Source: Paludibacter jiangxiensis | GTDB lineage: Bacteria > Bacteroidota > Bacteroidia > Bacteroidales > Paludibacteraceae | Reading direction: 5' to 3' | Assembly (NCBI GenBank): GCA_945870155.1 | Contig: CAMBSB010000002.1 | Coordinates: 29,175 to 93,174, forward strand | Length of the DNA: 64,000 nt | Shown: piece after piece, positions 7,579-17,074 of the stretch | Position numbering within the stretch: position 1 is the first letter of the stretch | How the letters are laid out: each line of letters opens with the position of its first letter | The notes under the pieces: model-generated | Database searches by the model: none | The model's input: only the letters and a program-made list of their open reading frames with translations | What the model was told of the DNA's origin: nothing | Translations under genes and position numbers: made by a program

Positions 7579-10500
7579 TCACGCATATGCCCTACTTCCA
7601 CCACTCTGTGCAATGGTCAAAAAATGGTCGTACACTCTATCGCATTTGTTACTGTAAATTTCTCTATCGTAGCTTTTAGGGAGTGTTTCATCCAAAACTT
7701 TTTTAATTGCAAATTGAACTTGCATGCGGGTTTGGGTATCTTTAAACCAGTCGGTAATGAGTACAGTTGGTCTATCATCCTTTAATTTATGCAATAAACT
7801 TTTAGCAGCCAGTTTTACTTTTTGCTCTTCGTCTTTGGTCAGGTTTTCTTTTTTTATGAGGTCGAAGATTTCCAGTTCGGCATCGGTCAGTCCTTCCTTT
7901 GCAGCACGCATTTCTTCTTCACGCATTTTATCCACAAAGTCCATTAAATCGTCGAAGAAATTTTCGTTGGTTGCATTGCCAGAGTTGTAACGGTCGATTA
8001 TTTCCTGCAACTTCTGCGCAAAGCTGATCCGAGTTACATTTCGCTCCATCATCAGTTGTAATTTACTTGAAATAAATGCCCTGAGGTCAGCAATTTCAAT
8101 ATTTTTATGTGGAGCTGTTTTGTATTCTTCTTTTAATTTCTCAATATCCAGTTTACTAAGGTCAATTTGCTTCCAAGGTTTAATGGTAAATGCATTTCCT
8201 TCGGCAGCAATATTCTCAATCAGCGGTTTATTACTGATTTGTTCTTCTACTGCTTGTGCCACTATGCTTTCGTCCAGCAATTGACTGATACGCCTTTTAG
8301 CGCTATCCAAGTCGGCTCTATCCGCTTTTCCATCCATCACTTCGCGCAAATAATGAATAATGGCAGCCAATAGAAAGTCCTTGCGGCGACCTAATATTTC
8401 TGGTTTACAGGCTTCGTACAATGCCTCAATGGTGTTGTCGTACACCACAAACTGTTTTTTGTGTTCGTCGTTTGCCACAATGGTATCGGCAAAGTCATCG
8501 AACAATCCCAACTTGTTGAAAAGTATCTTTGAATCACTGATTTCTGTCAGATTTACGCCTATGGTTGCACACCAAAGATTGCATTCGTTTATGGCATCGG
8601 CAAGTAACACATAGAGTTGATCCTTTTCTTGTACCGGCACATCTTCACCCGAAGAACCACCAAAAGTGCCACCACCATAGGAAGCAAATGCTTTTTTGAG
8701 GTTACGGAAAACATTGTAGTAGTCAACAATTAAACCGTTTTTCTTTGGTTTGTTATTTATCAGAAAGTCTGTCACCCTGTTTGCACGTGTTATGGTCTGC
8801 ATTAGGGTATGGTCTTTCATAGGCTTGTCGATATACAAAGTTGAAACAGTTGGTGCATCAAAACCCGTAAGCCACATACTGCATACAAAAACAAGTCGTA
8901 ATGGGTCATCTGGTTTCTTGAATTTGTATTCTAGGTCGTAACCATTTTCGTCGGGAGTGAGCATCCGTTTTCGGTGCGATTTTATATCTAAATTTTGTTT
9001 TTCAAATTTTTCATCCTCGCCCGCTTCTTCACTTACAATCACCGCCATTTCGGTTTTTCGCATCCAATCCAGCAAACGTTTTTGTTCCTCTTTTTCTCGA
9101 CTATCATTTAGCGAGTTCAGTTGTGTTTGCAATTTTCGTTTTTCTTCTTCCCACAATCGTTTTACCTTATCGTACATTTTTACGGCTGTGAATTTATCAA
9201 TGGCAATTACCATTCCTTTGCCCAGATAACCTCGGCGAGGGAAATGATACACAATATCGTGAGCAATAATATCTAAACGATCGTCTCGTTTTAAAACGCT
9301 CATTTCTGTAGCAAAATCTTTTTCCAATCTGATTTGATCGGCTTCAGTCAAATTTTCATCGCTAACAATATCAGCCAAATCATCATCAATATCATCATTC
9401 TGAAGCAATACAGAAGGAACACGCTTGTGATAGAAGAGCGGTACAGTAGCCTCATCTTCAATACTTTGTTTAAAGTTATATTCCGATACATTTTCGCCAA
9501 ACCATTCGTGCGTTAGCTTTTTACTTCCCAATAATGGTGTCCCTGTAAATGCCATGTATTGTGCATTGGGTAAGCCGGTACGCATATTTTCCGCCAAATC
9601 TTTGTATTGTGTACGGTGGGCTTCGTCAATAATCACAATAATATCGTTGCGGGTTGACAATATTGGATATGCCTGACCTTTTGGGTAACGAAATTTTTGT
9701 ATTAGTGTAAATATATAGCGGGTATTGGTTTGAAGCAATCCACGCAAGTCTTCACCGTTGGCCGGTCGGCATTTGGTGTCTTTGTTGAATGCACCTGCAC
9801 CCAAAAAGTTCCGGTAAATCTGACCATCCAAATCATCGCGATCGGTAACAATCAGAAATGTGTAGTTACCTGTGAATTTGCGGAATACTTTTCGGGCAAA
9901 AAATATCATACTATAACTCTTGCCGCTACCTTGTGTATGCCAGAAAACACCTAATTTGCCTTTGTTCGCGCTGTCGGTTCCTTCGGTATCGTGCTTCAGG
10001 CGAAGTGCGAAATTGTCAATGGCATTGTTTACACCTAAAAACTGGTGATTTTTGGCTGCAATTTTGGCTATATCGTTGTAGAAAAGAATAAAATTTTCTA
10101 CATAATCCAATAGTTTCCGTTTGTCGCAAAGACCCAAAACGGCATAATCCAAACTAACACCGTACTGTTGAATTCGTTTTTTATCCGGCACTTGTTCTTC
10201 GTTGTTTGGACGTAACCAATTGAAAAAGTGACCATAACCTGCATTAAAACTACCTACTTTTGTCTCGAATCCATTACTCAGCATACATAAGGCATTGTAA
10301 TGAAACAAGAGTGGAATATCGCGGCGGTAATTGGTGAGGTTATCGTCGTAGGCATTACGAACAGCAATGTTACTATTTTTGAGTTCGATAAAAATTAAAG
10401 GAAGACCGTTCAGAAAAACAATCAGGTCAGGTCGGCGACGGATAAACTGTCCTTGTATCCAGAGTTGTGAAACAACTAAGTAATCATTTTTGGATGGCTC

Positions 10501-10854
10501 ATTAAAGTCAACGACTTTAACGTTTACAGTTTCTTTTCGTCCGTTAGTGTTGTTTATTTCAAGTTGAATGCCATTCTTGATTAAGCCTGCAATTTCTTTA
10601 TTGGCTTCAAATTCCAATTTATCCAGGCGGGTCTGACAAAGTTGTTCAAAAGCCTCATCTATGGCCGATTCGGGAAGTCCTTTGTTTAATTCAATCAGCT
10701 TCCGACGGAGTAATGGCTTTATGACCACATCCGTTTCTGTCAAACGACCCGTACTGTCTTTATCAATGCAATTGATATGGCGGTAATCGAGGTTGTGCGT
10801 GAACACCTCTATAATTGCCTTTTCTATTTGATCTTCCGATATGTAATTTGCCAT
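7579..10854 (-). CDS. hsdR: Type I restriction enzyme, R (endonuclease/translocase) subunit
   Basis: At 1091 residues this is full length. The N-terminal nuclease motif is RPDLIVF (Pro-Asp 142-143) followed by FIELKNSN (Glu157, Lys159). The SF2 translocase follows: Walker A TQGSGKS (307-313), DEAH box IIDEAHRTQ (410-413) and motif III FTGTP (438-441), then helicase motifs around LTGFDAPT and TITRANR. The C-terminal region is helical, probably for assembly with HsdM/HsdS. It cuts unmethylated DNA after ATP-driven translocation. It is separated from hsdS by the AlbA-type regulator and a stretch of decayed repeats. Key residues are intact. Confidence 0.93.
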   Translation of the reverse strand: MANYISEDQIEKAIIEVFTHNLDYRHINCIDKDSTGRLTETDVVIKPLLRRKLIELNKGLPESAIDEAFEQLCQTRLDKLEFEANKEIAGLIKNGIQLEINNTNGRKETVNVKVVDFNEPSKNDYLVVSQLWIQGQFIRRRPDLIVFLNGLPLIFIELKNSNIAVRNAYDDNLTNYRRDIPLLFHYNALCMLSNGFETKVGSFNAGYGHFFNWLRPNNEEQVPDKKRIQQYGVSLDYAVLGLCDKRKLLDYVENFILFYNDIAKIAAKNHQFLGVNNAIDNFALRLKHDTEGTDSANKGKLGVFWHTQGSGKSYSMIFFARKVFRKFTGNYTFLIVTDRDDLDGQIYRNFLGAGAFNKDTKCRPANGEDLRGLLQTNTRYIFTLIQKFRYPKGQAYPILSTRNDIIVIIDEAHRTQYKDLAENMRTGLPNAQYMAFTGTPLLGSKKLTHEWFGENVSEYNFKQSIEDEATVPLFYHKRVPSVLLQNDDIDDDLADIVSDENLTEADQIRLEKDFATEMSVLKRDDRLDIIAHDIVYHFPRRGYLGKGMVIAIDKFTAVKMYDKVKRLWEEEKRKLQTQLNSLNDSREKEEQKRLLDWMRKTEMAVIVSEEAGEDEKFEKQNLDIKSHRKRMLTPDENGYDLEYKFKKPDDPLRLVFVCSMWLTGFDAPTVSTLYIDKPMKDHTLMQTITRANRVTDFLINNKPKKNGLIVDYYNVFRNLKKAFASYGGGTFGGSSGEDVPVQEKDQLYVLLADAINECNLWCATIGVNLTEISDSKILFNKLGLFDDFADTIVANDEHKKQFVVYDNTIEALYEACKPEILGRRKDFLLAAIIHYLREVMDGKADRADLDSAKRRISQLLDESIVAQAVEEQISNKPLIENIAAEGNAFTIKPWKQIDLSKLDIEKLKEEYKTAPHKNIEIADLRAFISSKLQLMMERNVTRISFAQKLQEIIDRYNSGNATNENFFDDLMDFVDKMREEEMRAAKEGLTDAELEIFDLIKKENLTKDEEQKVKLAAKSLLHKLKDDRPTVLITDWFKDTQTRMQVQFAIKKVLDETLPKSYDREIYSNKCDRVYDHFLTIAQSGGSRAYA

Positions 10855-10910
10855 ATTTGAGAATTGATTTAGAATTTATCACCTAGTTTATCACCTAATT
10901 TACCCCGTAA

Positions 10911-11403
10911 CTATTTATTCGCTAATATACACCAATAACCTGTTTTGTCAGATCCAATACGTTCAATCATCTTATCTTGCTTTAGCCTACGAATTTGTTT
11001 TTCAACAGCACTAACACTTAATCCTATGCTATTTGCAATTTCGGTTTCGTAATGTTTTTATTGTCAATTATATGATTGATAATTTGAGTCGACGTTTATC
11101 CCCTAGTATTTTAGTTTCTTCCATCATTTCTTCCATGTTTCTTCCATATTTTCTTCCATGTTTTCTAATTTCTACATTAAAAAATGATTTTCTAATGCCC
11201 AATTTTAGGCTTTACCACCATTTATACCGCCACTTTTACCGCCATTTCTTCCACAGTATTACCACAGTTTCTACCTTGTTTTCTGCCATGTTTTCTGATT
11301 TTACGTTTATAAGAGATAGTCCAATGCACACTTTTATGCTTTTACCGCCAGTTATACCGTCATTTTCTCCACAGTCTTTACCACAGTTTTCTCCACAGTA
11401 TAA
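10911..11403 (-). pseudogene. Decayed copies of the linker plus winged-helix module
   Basis: Read on the minus strand, the part nearest hsdR codes for a winged-helix tail (TEIANSIGLSVSAVEKQIRR, later KTGYW) ending at TAG 10911-10913. It is put out of frame by a one-base loss near 11044. Upstream, short linker motifs of MEE type (around 11120-11165) and runs of TCCACAGTTT type recur with stops and frame changes. These match the linkers and modules of the intact genes at 11404-13291, so this is debris of tandem module duplication. I see no intact ORF here. Confidence 0.55.
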
Positions 11404-11631
11404 CTATTCTGTTTTATCAGGAACAATTACCCATTGCCCACCTTTATCTCCACCTATTCGGTTTAAAACGCCTGCTTTTTTTAATTTATCTAGTTGATAT
11501 TCAACTCTCCGTTGACTCAATCCGCTATACTTCATCATCTCATTTATGGTAATCTTAGCATTAGCAGATATCGCTGCAATTAAACTTTCAGTTGAATTTT
11601 TCTCCACAGTTTTCTCCACAGTTTTCTCCAC
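11404..11631 (-). CDS. Winged-helix protein, separated module of the AlbA-type regulator
   Basis: This 75-residue ORF is a repeat linker (EKTVEKTVEK) plus one winged-helix domain ending in GGDKGGQWVIVPDKTE. The same last residues, QWVIVPDKTE, end the 550-residue neighbour. It starts eight bases after that stop in another frame. The start is GTG-type within the repeat. It may be a separate small DNA-binding protein, or a module cut off by a frameshift within the repetitive linker. Confidence 0.5.
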   Translation of the reverse strand: MEKTVEKTVEKNSTESLIAAISANAKITINEMMKYSGLSQRRVEYQLDKLKKAGVLNRIGGDKGGQWVIVPDKTE

Positions 11632-11638
11632 AGTTTAA

Positions 11639-13291
11639 TTATTCAGTTTTATCAGGAACAATGACCCATTGCCCACCTTTTGTAGATCCTGAACGTTGAA
11701 TTTTACCTTCCAATTTTAGTTTATTTAATTGATATTCAATTACTCCACGACTTTTGTTTGTAAGCTTTTCAATTTCAGACGCTGTTATACTTGGATTTTG
11801 TTCAATAATTTTTAACATCTTTTCTTCCAGCATTTCTTCCATGTTTTCTTCCAGCATTTCTTCCATCATCTTTAATTTTGACGTACCTGAAACAACCTTC
11901 CACTGCCCACCTTTATCAGGCCCTACATGTATTAATTTATTTTCATTTTGCAGCCTATTTATCTGTTTTTCAATAGCTCTGGTAGAAATTCCAATAATCT
12001 CAGCAAGCTCTGAAATCGTAATAAAATTATTTATTTCAATCAGTTTTAGTATTTTCTCCGAACTTTTCTCCGAACTTTTCTCCGAACCTTTCTCCGAACT
12101 TTTTTGTACAGTTTCTTCGGTTGGTTTTGTTGTTTCGTCCTCCACCACTACCGGTCGTTTAAAAATAATGGTAAACAATCCTTCTTTTTGGTAAATGGGA
12201 GCGGGCAAATGGTTGGTGAGCATCATTTCTTCCATACGAAGAATGCCTGAACCTACTTTTTCGACCAAATGCATTCGTTGAAAAAGACTAAATATCAATG
12301 GATTGCGCGATACGCTTTTGTGTCCAAATTCTTTGCCAACCGAAGCCAGCAAGCCGCCCGGATTCGAAATTTCTACTCGGTCGTCGAACAACTCAATGGT
12401 GGTTACAGCACCTTTTTCATAATAATCGCGATGTGAAAGTGCATTGACAATGGCTTCTTTAAATACGGTTTCGGGTATTTCCCACACTTCTTTTCGCGGA
12501 CCACCACCTTGACCTTCAATGTCGTAGCCTACATTCAGTTTTCCGCGTAACCATTCTCGGGCATTGGTGTATTGCACAAACAATGGACCCGTATATGTTT
12601 TGTCATCCGAAATATAGCGCTTGTTCACACCTCTAAATGCCACACAGCGGGTAATAGCCTGTTCGTAAAATTGTTCGGGTTGCGAGCAAAAAAACAAAAC
12701 TCCACCACGTTTAAACTGTCCGTCGGATGTAAATAATTGAAGGTTTTTACGAATTTGGCTATCGGTAACAGCGGGCGAAAAACCGGCTTCGACCCTGAAA
12801 TTAATAAAATTATCACGGTCGATTTGCGAGTCAACATCAAAGTCTCTACAGGTAGCTTCGTCAAAATAGAGCTTTTCGGATTCCTGAAAGAAATCACGCA
12901 TCTGCTCTGCGGTTTTGAGTTTCTGACTGTTTGGTCCAACCCGCACATAAATTGAACCGGAACAGACATAAGGTTTATTTATCCCTGTAGGGACTTCAAT
13001 CACTGCAATGTCAAATCCATCCACATTAACCACTTCGAATGAGCAATTTAATTGGGGAGAAATTTCAGATATTGAATTTTGTATGGCAGAGCGTTTGGCA
13101 TTATCAATACTTACACCTTTCAGGTTGTTGTTATCGTCAACACCTATCAGCAATATGCCTCCTGTAGCATTGGCAAATGCACATACTTCTTCGCTCAGTT
13201 CCTTTACTTTAGAAGGAACCGATACCTTGAATTCCGCATTGTAGCCTTCGCCCGAAGCAACTAACAGTTTTATGTCATCGGCTGTTACCAT
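11639..13291 (-). CDS. AlbA_2/Schlafen-type regulator with HATPase_c_4 and two C-terminal winged helices
   Basis: A 550-residue protein. An AlbA_2 (Schlafen-like) domain covers about 10-130 (EGYNAEFK, FANATGGILLIGVDD). A GHKL-like HATPase_c_4 region covers about 265-365 (FKEAIVNALSHRDY, EISNPGGL, VGSGILRM). Two winged helices follow at about 413-467 and 491-546, each preceded by a low-complexity linker (SEKSSEKSSEK; MEEMLEE). Such proteins are annotated as transcriptional regulators or putative DNA-binding proteins, and are common inside type I restriction loci. It may control hsd expression. The 12-bp repeats coding for the linkers (about 12055-12100) change length without changing frame. 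Confidence 0.75.
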   Translation of the reverse strand: MVTADDIKLLVASGEGYNAEFKVSVPSKVKELSEEVCAFANATGGILLIGVDDNNNLKGVSIDNAKRSAIQNSISEISPQLNCSFEVVNVDGFDIAVIEVPTGINKPYVCSGSIYVRVGPNSQKLKTAEQMRDFFQESEKLYFDEATCRDFDVDSQIDRDNFINFRVEAGFSPAVTDSQIRKNLQLFTSDGQFKRGGVLFFCSQPEQFYEQAITRCVAFRGVNKRYISDDKTYTGPLFVQYTNAREWLRGKLNVGYDIEGQGGGPRKEVWEIPETVFKEAIVNALSHRDYYEKGAVTTIELFDDRVEISNPGGLLASVGKEFGHKSVSRNPLIFSLFQRMHLVEKVGSGILRMEEMMLTNHLPAPIYQKEGLFTIIFKRPVVVEDETTKPTEETVQKSSEKGSEKSSEKSSEKILKLIEINNFITISELAEIIGISTRAIEKQINRLQNENKLIHVGPDKGGQWKVVSGTSKLKMMEEMLEENMEEMLEEKMLKIIEQNPSITASEIEKLTNKSRGVIEYQLNKLKLEGKIQRSGSTKGGQWVIVPDKTE

Positions 13292-13308
13292 TTTTTTTCT
13301 GCTTTTTT

Positions 13309-14541
13309 TTATTTCACCTCCAATTTTCCACTTATCAACCGTGGCAACAAACGGTCACGGATTTGACGAAGTTGGGTGTTTTGCTGCTGAAGTGTTTCCT
13401 TTTGATCTATTATTGGCTCAACAATTTTATTGAATTTTAATATTAAACTATCAGTTGGCTTAAATAGAGAGAAACCTGTCATTAGATTTGCATTGGCTTG
13501 CGGTTGTGCAGCTCCACTTGCAACTGCTTGAATGAACTCTTTATAGTTATCAGACTCTGCAATTATTCCAATATAGTAGCTCATATTTGAATCTATTGAT
13601 TTAAGTCTGACTAAGTAAGAAGCAAAAACTGATTTGGGGTGATATTTATTAATTCGTTTAGCATAGCCAACAGTTGCACCAGTTCGGGCTACAACAATAT
13701 CTCCATTATTTAATAAGTATTTATCTTCATCTTTTTCAGAAATAGCACAATGTGGTACATCATCCCAATTAATATCTCCATTTGCAACATCTGTAATACG
13801 CAATAACTTTGGTCCAATATTTTCATTTGTTGCACTTGCAGTAAAACCATATTGAGTTCTTACTAATTCACTTAATTTTTTCACTTCCCATCCTTTCGGC
13901 ATCCCCTTCACAAACTTCGCCTCTTTATGCCCAGGAAACCGCATGCGCACAAACCATTCTTTGTAAAGCTCACGGGCAGTTTCTTCCAATAATTTAATCC
14001 GTTGATTATTGACTTCAATTAAGTCGTCGTAAGCGGAAAGTATGGAGGCTATGCGGTGTTGAAGTTTGATATCTGTCTCTGGTAAACTAATTTTACGTAA
14101 GTCTTTTATTGGAAGCTGTGGTTGTGCTGTGCCACTTGAAAATAATTGAATTTGCTCTTGAATGTAATTTGATTTAATTAGGTAGTACAAGAAGATATTA
14201 TTGTATTCATCTTTATCAGGTCTTAGAATAACCATACCTGAGTTTATTCGAATATGATCGTAATTGATTGCATCAACAAATACTGCAATATTGCCTACTG
14301 TTCCTCTTGTAGTTAAAACTAAATCGCCTCTTTTAAGTTTTCCTTTTCTGAGTTTCTCATCTTTGGGTTTTGAAATGAAACTACATTTTGAGAAATCAAA
14401 TCCTTCTTTAGTTACGTTTCCTGTATTTAGAAACAAACAATATCCTGATTCAAAGAATTCTGATTGATTCGGGTAATTTATACCTCTGTCACCATCAATT
14501 ATCTGAATTGAAGTTTTATAAATTCTTTTTGTTCCTATCAT
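13309..14541 (-). CDS. hsdS: Type I restriction-modification specificity subunit
   Basis: A 410-residue HsdS with two target-recognition domains. The first runs from the N-terminus to about 150 and ends in FSSGTAQPQLPIKDLRKISL. A central helical spacer follows (HRIASILSAYDDLIEVNNQR). The second starts at PKGWEVKKLSEL and ends in AVASGAAQPQANANLM, followed by a C-terminal helix (QQQNTQLRQIRDRLLPRL). HsdS gives the M2S and R2M2S complexes their DNA target. The start ATG follows the hsdM stop by one base. The N-terminus before the first recognition domain is short, so its start may be incomplete. The target sequence cannot be read from the protein. Confidence 0.9.
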   Translation of the reverse strand: MIGTKRIYKTSIQIIDGDRGINYPNQSEFFESGYCLFLNTGNVTKEGFDFSKCSFISKPKDEKLRKGKLKRGDLVLTTRGTVGNIAVFVDAINYDHIRINSGMVILRPDKDEYNNIFLYYLIKSNYIQEQIQLFSSGTAQPQLPIKDLRKISLPETDIKLQHRIASILSAYDDLIEVNNQRIKLLEETARELYKEWFVRMRFPGHKEAKFVKGMPKGWEVKKLSELVRTQYGFTASATNENIGPKLLRITDVANGDINWDDVPHCAISEKDEDKYLLNNGDIVVARTGATVGYAKRINKYHPKSVFASYLVRLKSIDSNMSYYIGIIAESDNYKEFIQAVASGAAQPQANANLMTGFSLFKPTDSLILKFNKIVEPIIDQKETLQQQNTQLRQIRDRLLPRLISGKLEVK

Positions 14542-14542
14542 C

Positions 14543-16363
14543 TCAAAATAACGATTTAATGTTATTCTCGATAACGGCTCCTATAGAAATAGACGTTTTA
14601 TGAAGATCAAAAAGTTTCTCATGTCTCTCTTTCATTTCCGTCAAAAACTCTTCTTCTGTCAATCCATCTTCTTCAATTACCACACCCACATAGCGTCCGG
14701 GGTTCATGCTCCAGTCCTGTTCTTCAATTTCGGCAAGGGTGGCCGCTTTACACAGTCCGGTTACATCTTCGTACACGCCTGCAGGGAAACGCTCGTTAAG
14801 CCATGCTATTTGCGCTTCGAAATAGTGTTGTTTTGCCAGCAGTGCTTTGTACGCATTTTCGGCTTCTTCCACCTGTTTTTCCCAGCGTTTCAGCTCTTTA
14901 TCCAGTTCGGGTTTTTCGGCTTTCAGTTTCTCCAACACCTTTTGTTGGTCAAACGCCTGATTGGAAAAGTCAATGGCTTGTGCTTCGTATTTTGCCAAAA
15001 GTGCAGTCAATCGGTCGGTTTCGCCACGGTACAGGCGTACAATGGTGGCCATGTTTTGAATTTGTTCTTCGGTAAATTCGCGGTGCGCACGGTCTATCTG
15101 TCGAAATATGTTTCGGGCATCGATAAACAACACTTTTGGTTCGGTACCGGCTTTGCTTTTGTCGAAAAACCACAAAGTGGCAGGCAAGGTAACGGTATAA
15201 AACATGTTTTTAGGCAAGGTAAGCATACAGTCAATTACTCCACTTCGTACCAGATTTTGGCGAATATCGGCTTCGCTGTTGCGGGCATCACTGGCAGAAT
15301 TAGCCATAACCAAAGCAGCCTTTCCGGTAGATTTCAACGAAGTAGCAAACAGGTTTATCCACAGGTAATTGGCATTGGGTACCGTGTTGGGATTGTCTTT
15401 TTTCTTACCCGTGTTTTTGGTTTTGTTCTGCGGTATGCCGTATTCGTTGAATCGCTTTTGGTCTTTTACCTTATCCAGATTTACTTCATCTACGTTGAAA
15501 GGCGGATTAGCCATTACATAATCGAAATTGCCATAACTATTGTATGGGTCATCATAATAACTATTGGCAGGTTTTATCTCACCACGCAAGCCATTTACGG
15601 CAATGTTCATACGTGCCAGTTTTACGGTTTCCGGTGTGCGTTCTGCTCCATAAACCATCAAATCTTTGGTGTCGTTGTCGTGTAATTCTTCCCGTCGTCT
15701 GTCCACAAAATATGAACTTTGCACAAACATACCACCACTACCACAAGCCGGGTCGAAAATAGTTCCCTGATAAGGCTCAATAATTTCAACCATCAGTTTT
15801 ACCACGCTGGTAGGCGTAAAGAATTCCCCACCACCCTGACCTTCGGCCAGTGCAAACTCACTCAGGAAGTATTCATAAACTTTCCCAAACACATCACCTG
15901 TGGCATCTTCGGGTATATCGGCAAAAATTTTCAGTAGCGATTTTGGCAATGTGCGGTCATCGTCCGAATAAAGTTTGAAATACTCATCCTTTGGTAAACT
16001 GTCGGCCAGTTCCGGTTTGTATTTCTCAATCTCTTCCATGGCGTGTTTTATCGCTTTAGCAATATCCTGTTCTTCGGGCAATGCCAGCAGGTGTTCGTAG
16101 CGAGCCTTTTCAGGTAGATAAAATCCACATTTGGCAATGGCAATTTCGGTTTCCGTTTGTTGCATGCGACCATCTTTCTGAGCTTTTAATTCGGCTTTTA
16201 TTTCGGGCACTATGCGATTGAAACGCAAGGACGCAAAACGTAAAAAAATTAATCCCAAAATAGGTGTTGCATACTCACTGGCTTTCAGCCCACTATCCAC
16301 TCTTAACTTATCAGCAGCTTGCCAAAGTTTATTTTCTAAATCCTTTAATTGTTCGGAAGTCAT
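14543..16363 (-). CDS. hsdM: Type I restriction-modification N6-adenine methyltransferase subunit
   Basis: A 606-residue HsdM. The N-terminal helical HsdM_N domain is followed by AdoMet-binding motif I DPACGSGGMF (204-213) and catalytic motif IV NPPFN (286-290). The C-terminal part has a long helical segment (about 455-520). With HsdS it methylates adenine in the target, protecting host DNA. It is coupled to hsdS (one-base gap). The 87-residue ORF upstream probably shares its promoter. Confidence 0.93.
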   Translation of the reverse strand: MTSEQLKDLENKLWQAADKLRVDSGLKASEYATPILGLIFLRFASLRFNRIVPEIKAELKAQKDGRMQQTETEIAIAKCGFYLPEKARYEHLLALPEEQDIAKAIKHAMEEIEKYKPELADSLPKDEYFKLYSDDDRTLPKSLLKIFADIPEDATGDVFGKVYEYFLSEFALAEGQGGGEFFTPTSVVKLMVEIIEPYQGTIFDPACGSGGMFVQSSYFVDRRREELHDNDTKDLMVYGAERTPETVKLARMNIAVNGLRGEIKPANSYYDDPYNSYGNFDYVMANPPFNVDEVNLDKVKDQKRFNEYGIPQNKTKNTGKKKDNPNTVPNANYLWINLFATSLKSTGKAALVMANSASDARNSEADIRQNLVRSGVIDCMLTLPKNMFYTVTLPATLWFFDKSKAGTEPKVLFIDARNIFRQIDRAHREFTEEQIQNMATIVRLYRGETDRLTALLAKYEAQAIDFSNQAFDQQKVLEKLKAEKPELDKELKRWEKQVEEAENAYKALLAKQHYFEAQIAWLNERFPAGVYEDVTGLCKAATLAEIEEQDWSMNPGRYVGVVIEEDGLTEEEFLTEMKERHEKLFDLHKTSISIGAVIENNIKSLF

Positions 16364-16377
16364 TCTATTTTTATTTT

Positions 16378-16641
16378 TTATTTTTTAGCTATTATATCTA
16401 CAAATTTCTTAATCTCTTTCACCATTTTGGTGATAATTCTATTCCGGTATTCAGGTTGAATAAGGTTGAATAAGGTGAATGTGCCATTATGCATGAAGTT
16501 GGAAAAGTATACACCTTCATCATCTGTGAGTTCAAAATGCTTCCAAAAAATTGACGCTTCACTTATTTGATAATCTTCTTTTCCAGAACAAAATTCCAAG
16601 ATTTTCATCTTATTGTTAGCAATATCCAGTGTTGGTAACAT
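16378..16641 (-). CDS. Small unknown protein upstream of hsdM
   Basis: An 87-residue soluble protein with acidic stretches and a C-terminal amphipathic helix (TKMVKEIKKFVDIIAKK). No known motif. It ends 14 bases before hsdM on the same strand and a -7-like box lies about 50 bases upstream, so it is the probable first gene of the hsd operon. It could be a small regulator of the locus, but nothing in the sequence proves that. Confidence 0.5.
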   Translation of the reverse strand: MLPTLDIANNKMKILEFCSGKEDYQISEASIFWKHFELTDDEGVYFSNFMHNGTFTLFNLIQPEYRNRIITKMVKEIKKFVDIIAKK

Positions 16642-16691
16642 ATAATTGCGTATTTATTGGTGGCTATTAATTAGATAATTTTTTCAAACCC

Positions 16692-16699
16692 CAAAACTA
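16692..16699 (-). promoter_or_regulatory. Possible hsd operon promoter
   Basis: On the minus strand TAGTTTTG fits TAnnTTTG and lies about 50 bases before the 87-residue gene. The rest of 16642-17015 is AT-rich with nothing else I can identify. Confidence 0.4.
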
Positions 16700-17016
16700 C
16701 AAAAAAACTTTCACATTTCATTTAATTTATCAAATTTATTTTAAGTTTTAAAATAGTATCTTCTTGAGTTTGACCTGTTGTTAAATAAATTATTAAAAAA
16801 ACACTATTCAACAAAAAAATTCAATGCATAATAAATGAACAGAAATTATGATTGAAATTTATCAAAGACATTATTTAATAAGAAAAACATGTGTAAAATA
16901 AAAAACTTTAGAACAAAATCATATTCTTATATAGTAAGTTGCAATCTAGCAGTTTTATTTAATTATCAAATTTCAAGAGCCTTAACATGCATTAAATAAG
17001 GCAATTATTAAGAACA

Positions 17017-17054
17017 AAAAACCCCGAAAGCCATTTTGACCTTCGGGGTTTTTT
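17017..17054 (-). terminator. Bidirectional-looking terminator after the T9SS cargo gene
   Basis: AAAAACCCCGAA pairs with TTCGGGGTTTTT around a loop of about 14 bases. An A-run precedes it, which becomes a U-run on the minus strand, in place to end the gene at 17075-17917. Confidence 0.8.
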
Positions 17055-17074
17055 AATTAATTTATTCTGACTAA

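Noticed and set aside
11033..11497. Plus-strand 154-residue ORF rich in Phe, Pro and Ser
   Set aside because: It is antisense to the decayed winged-helix modules and the short linker repeats; its odd composition reflects those repeats.
14600..15685. Plus-strand ORF of 361 residues opposite hsdM
   Set aside because: It is the antisense shadow of hsdM; composition is not protein-like and hsdM motifs are complete on the minus strand.
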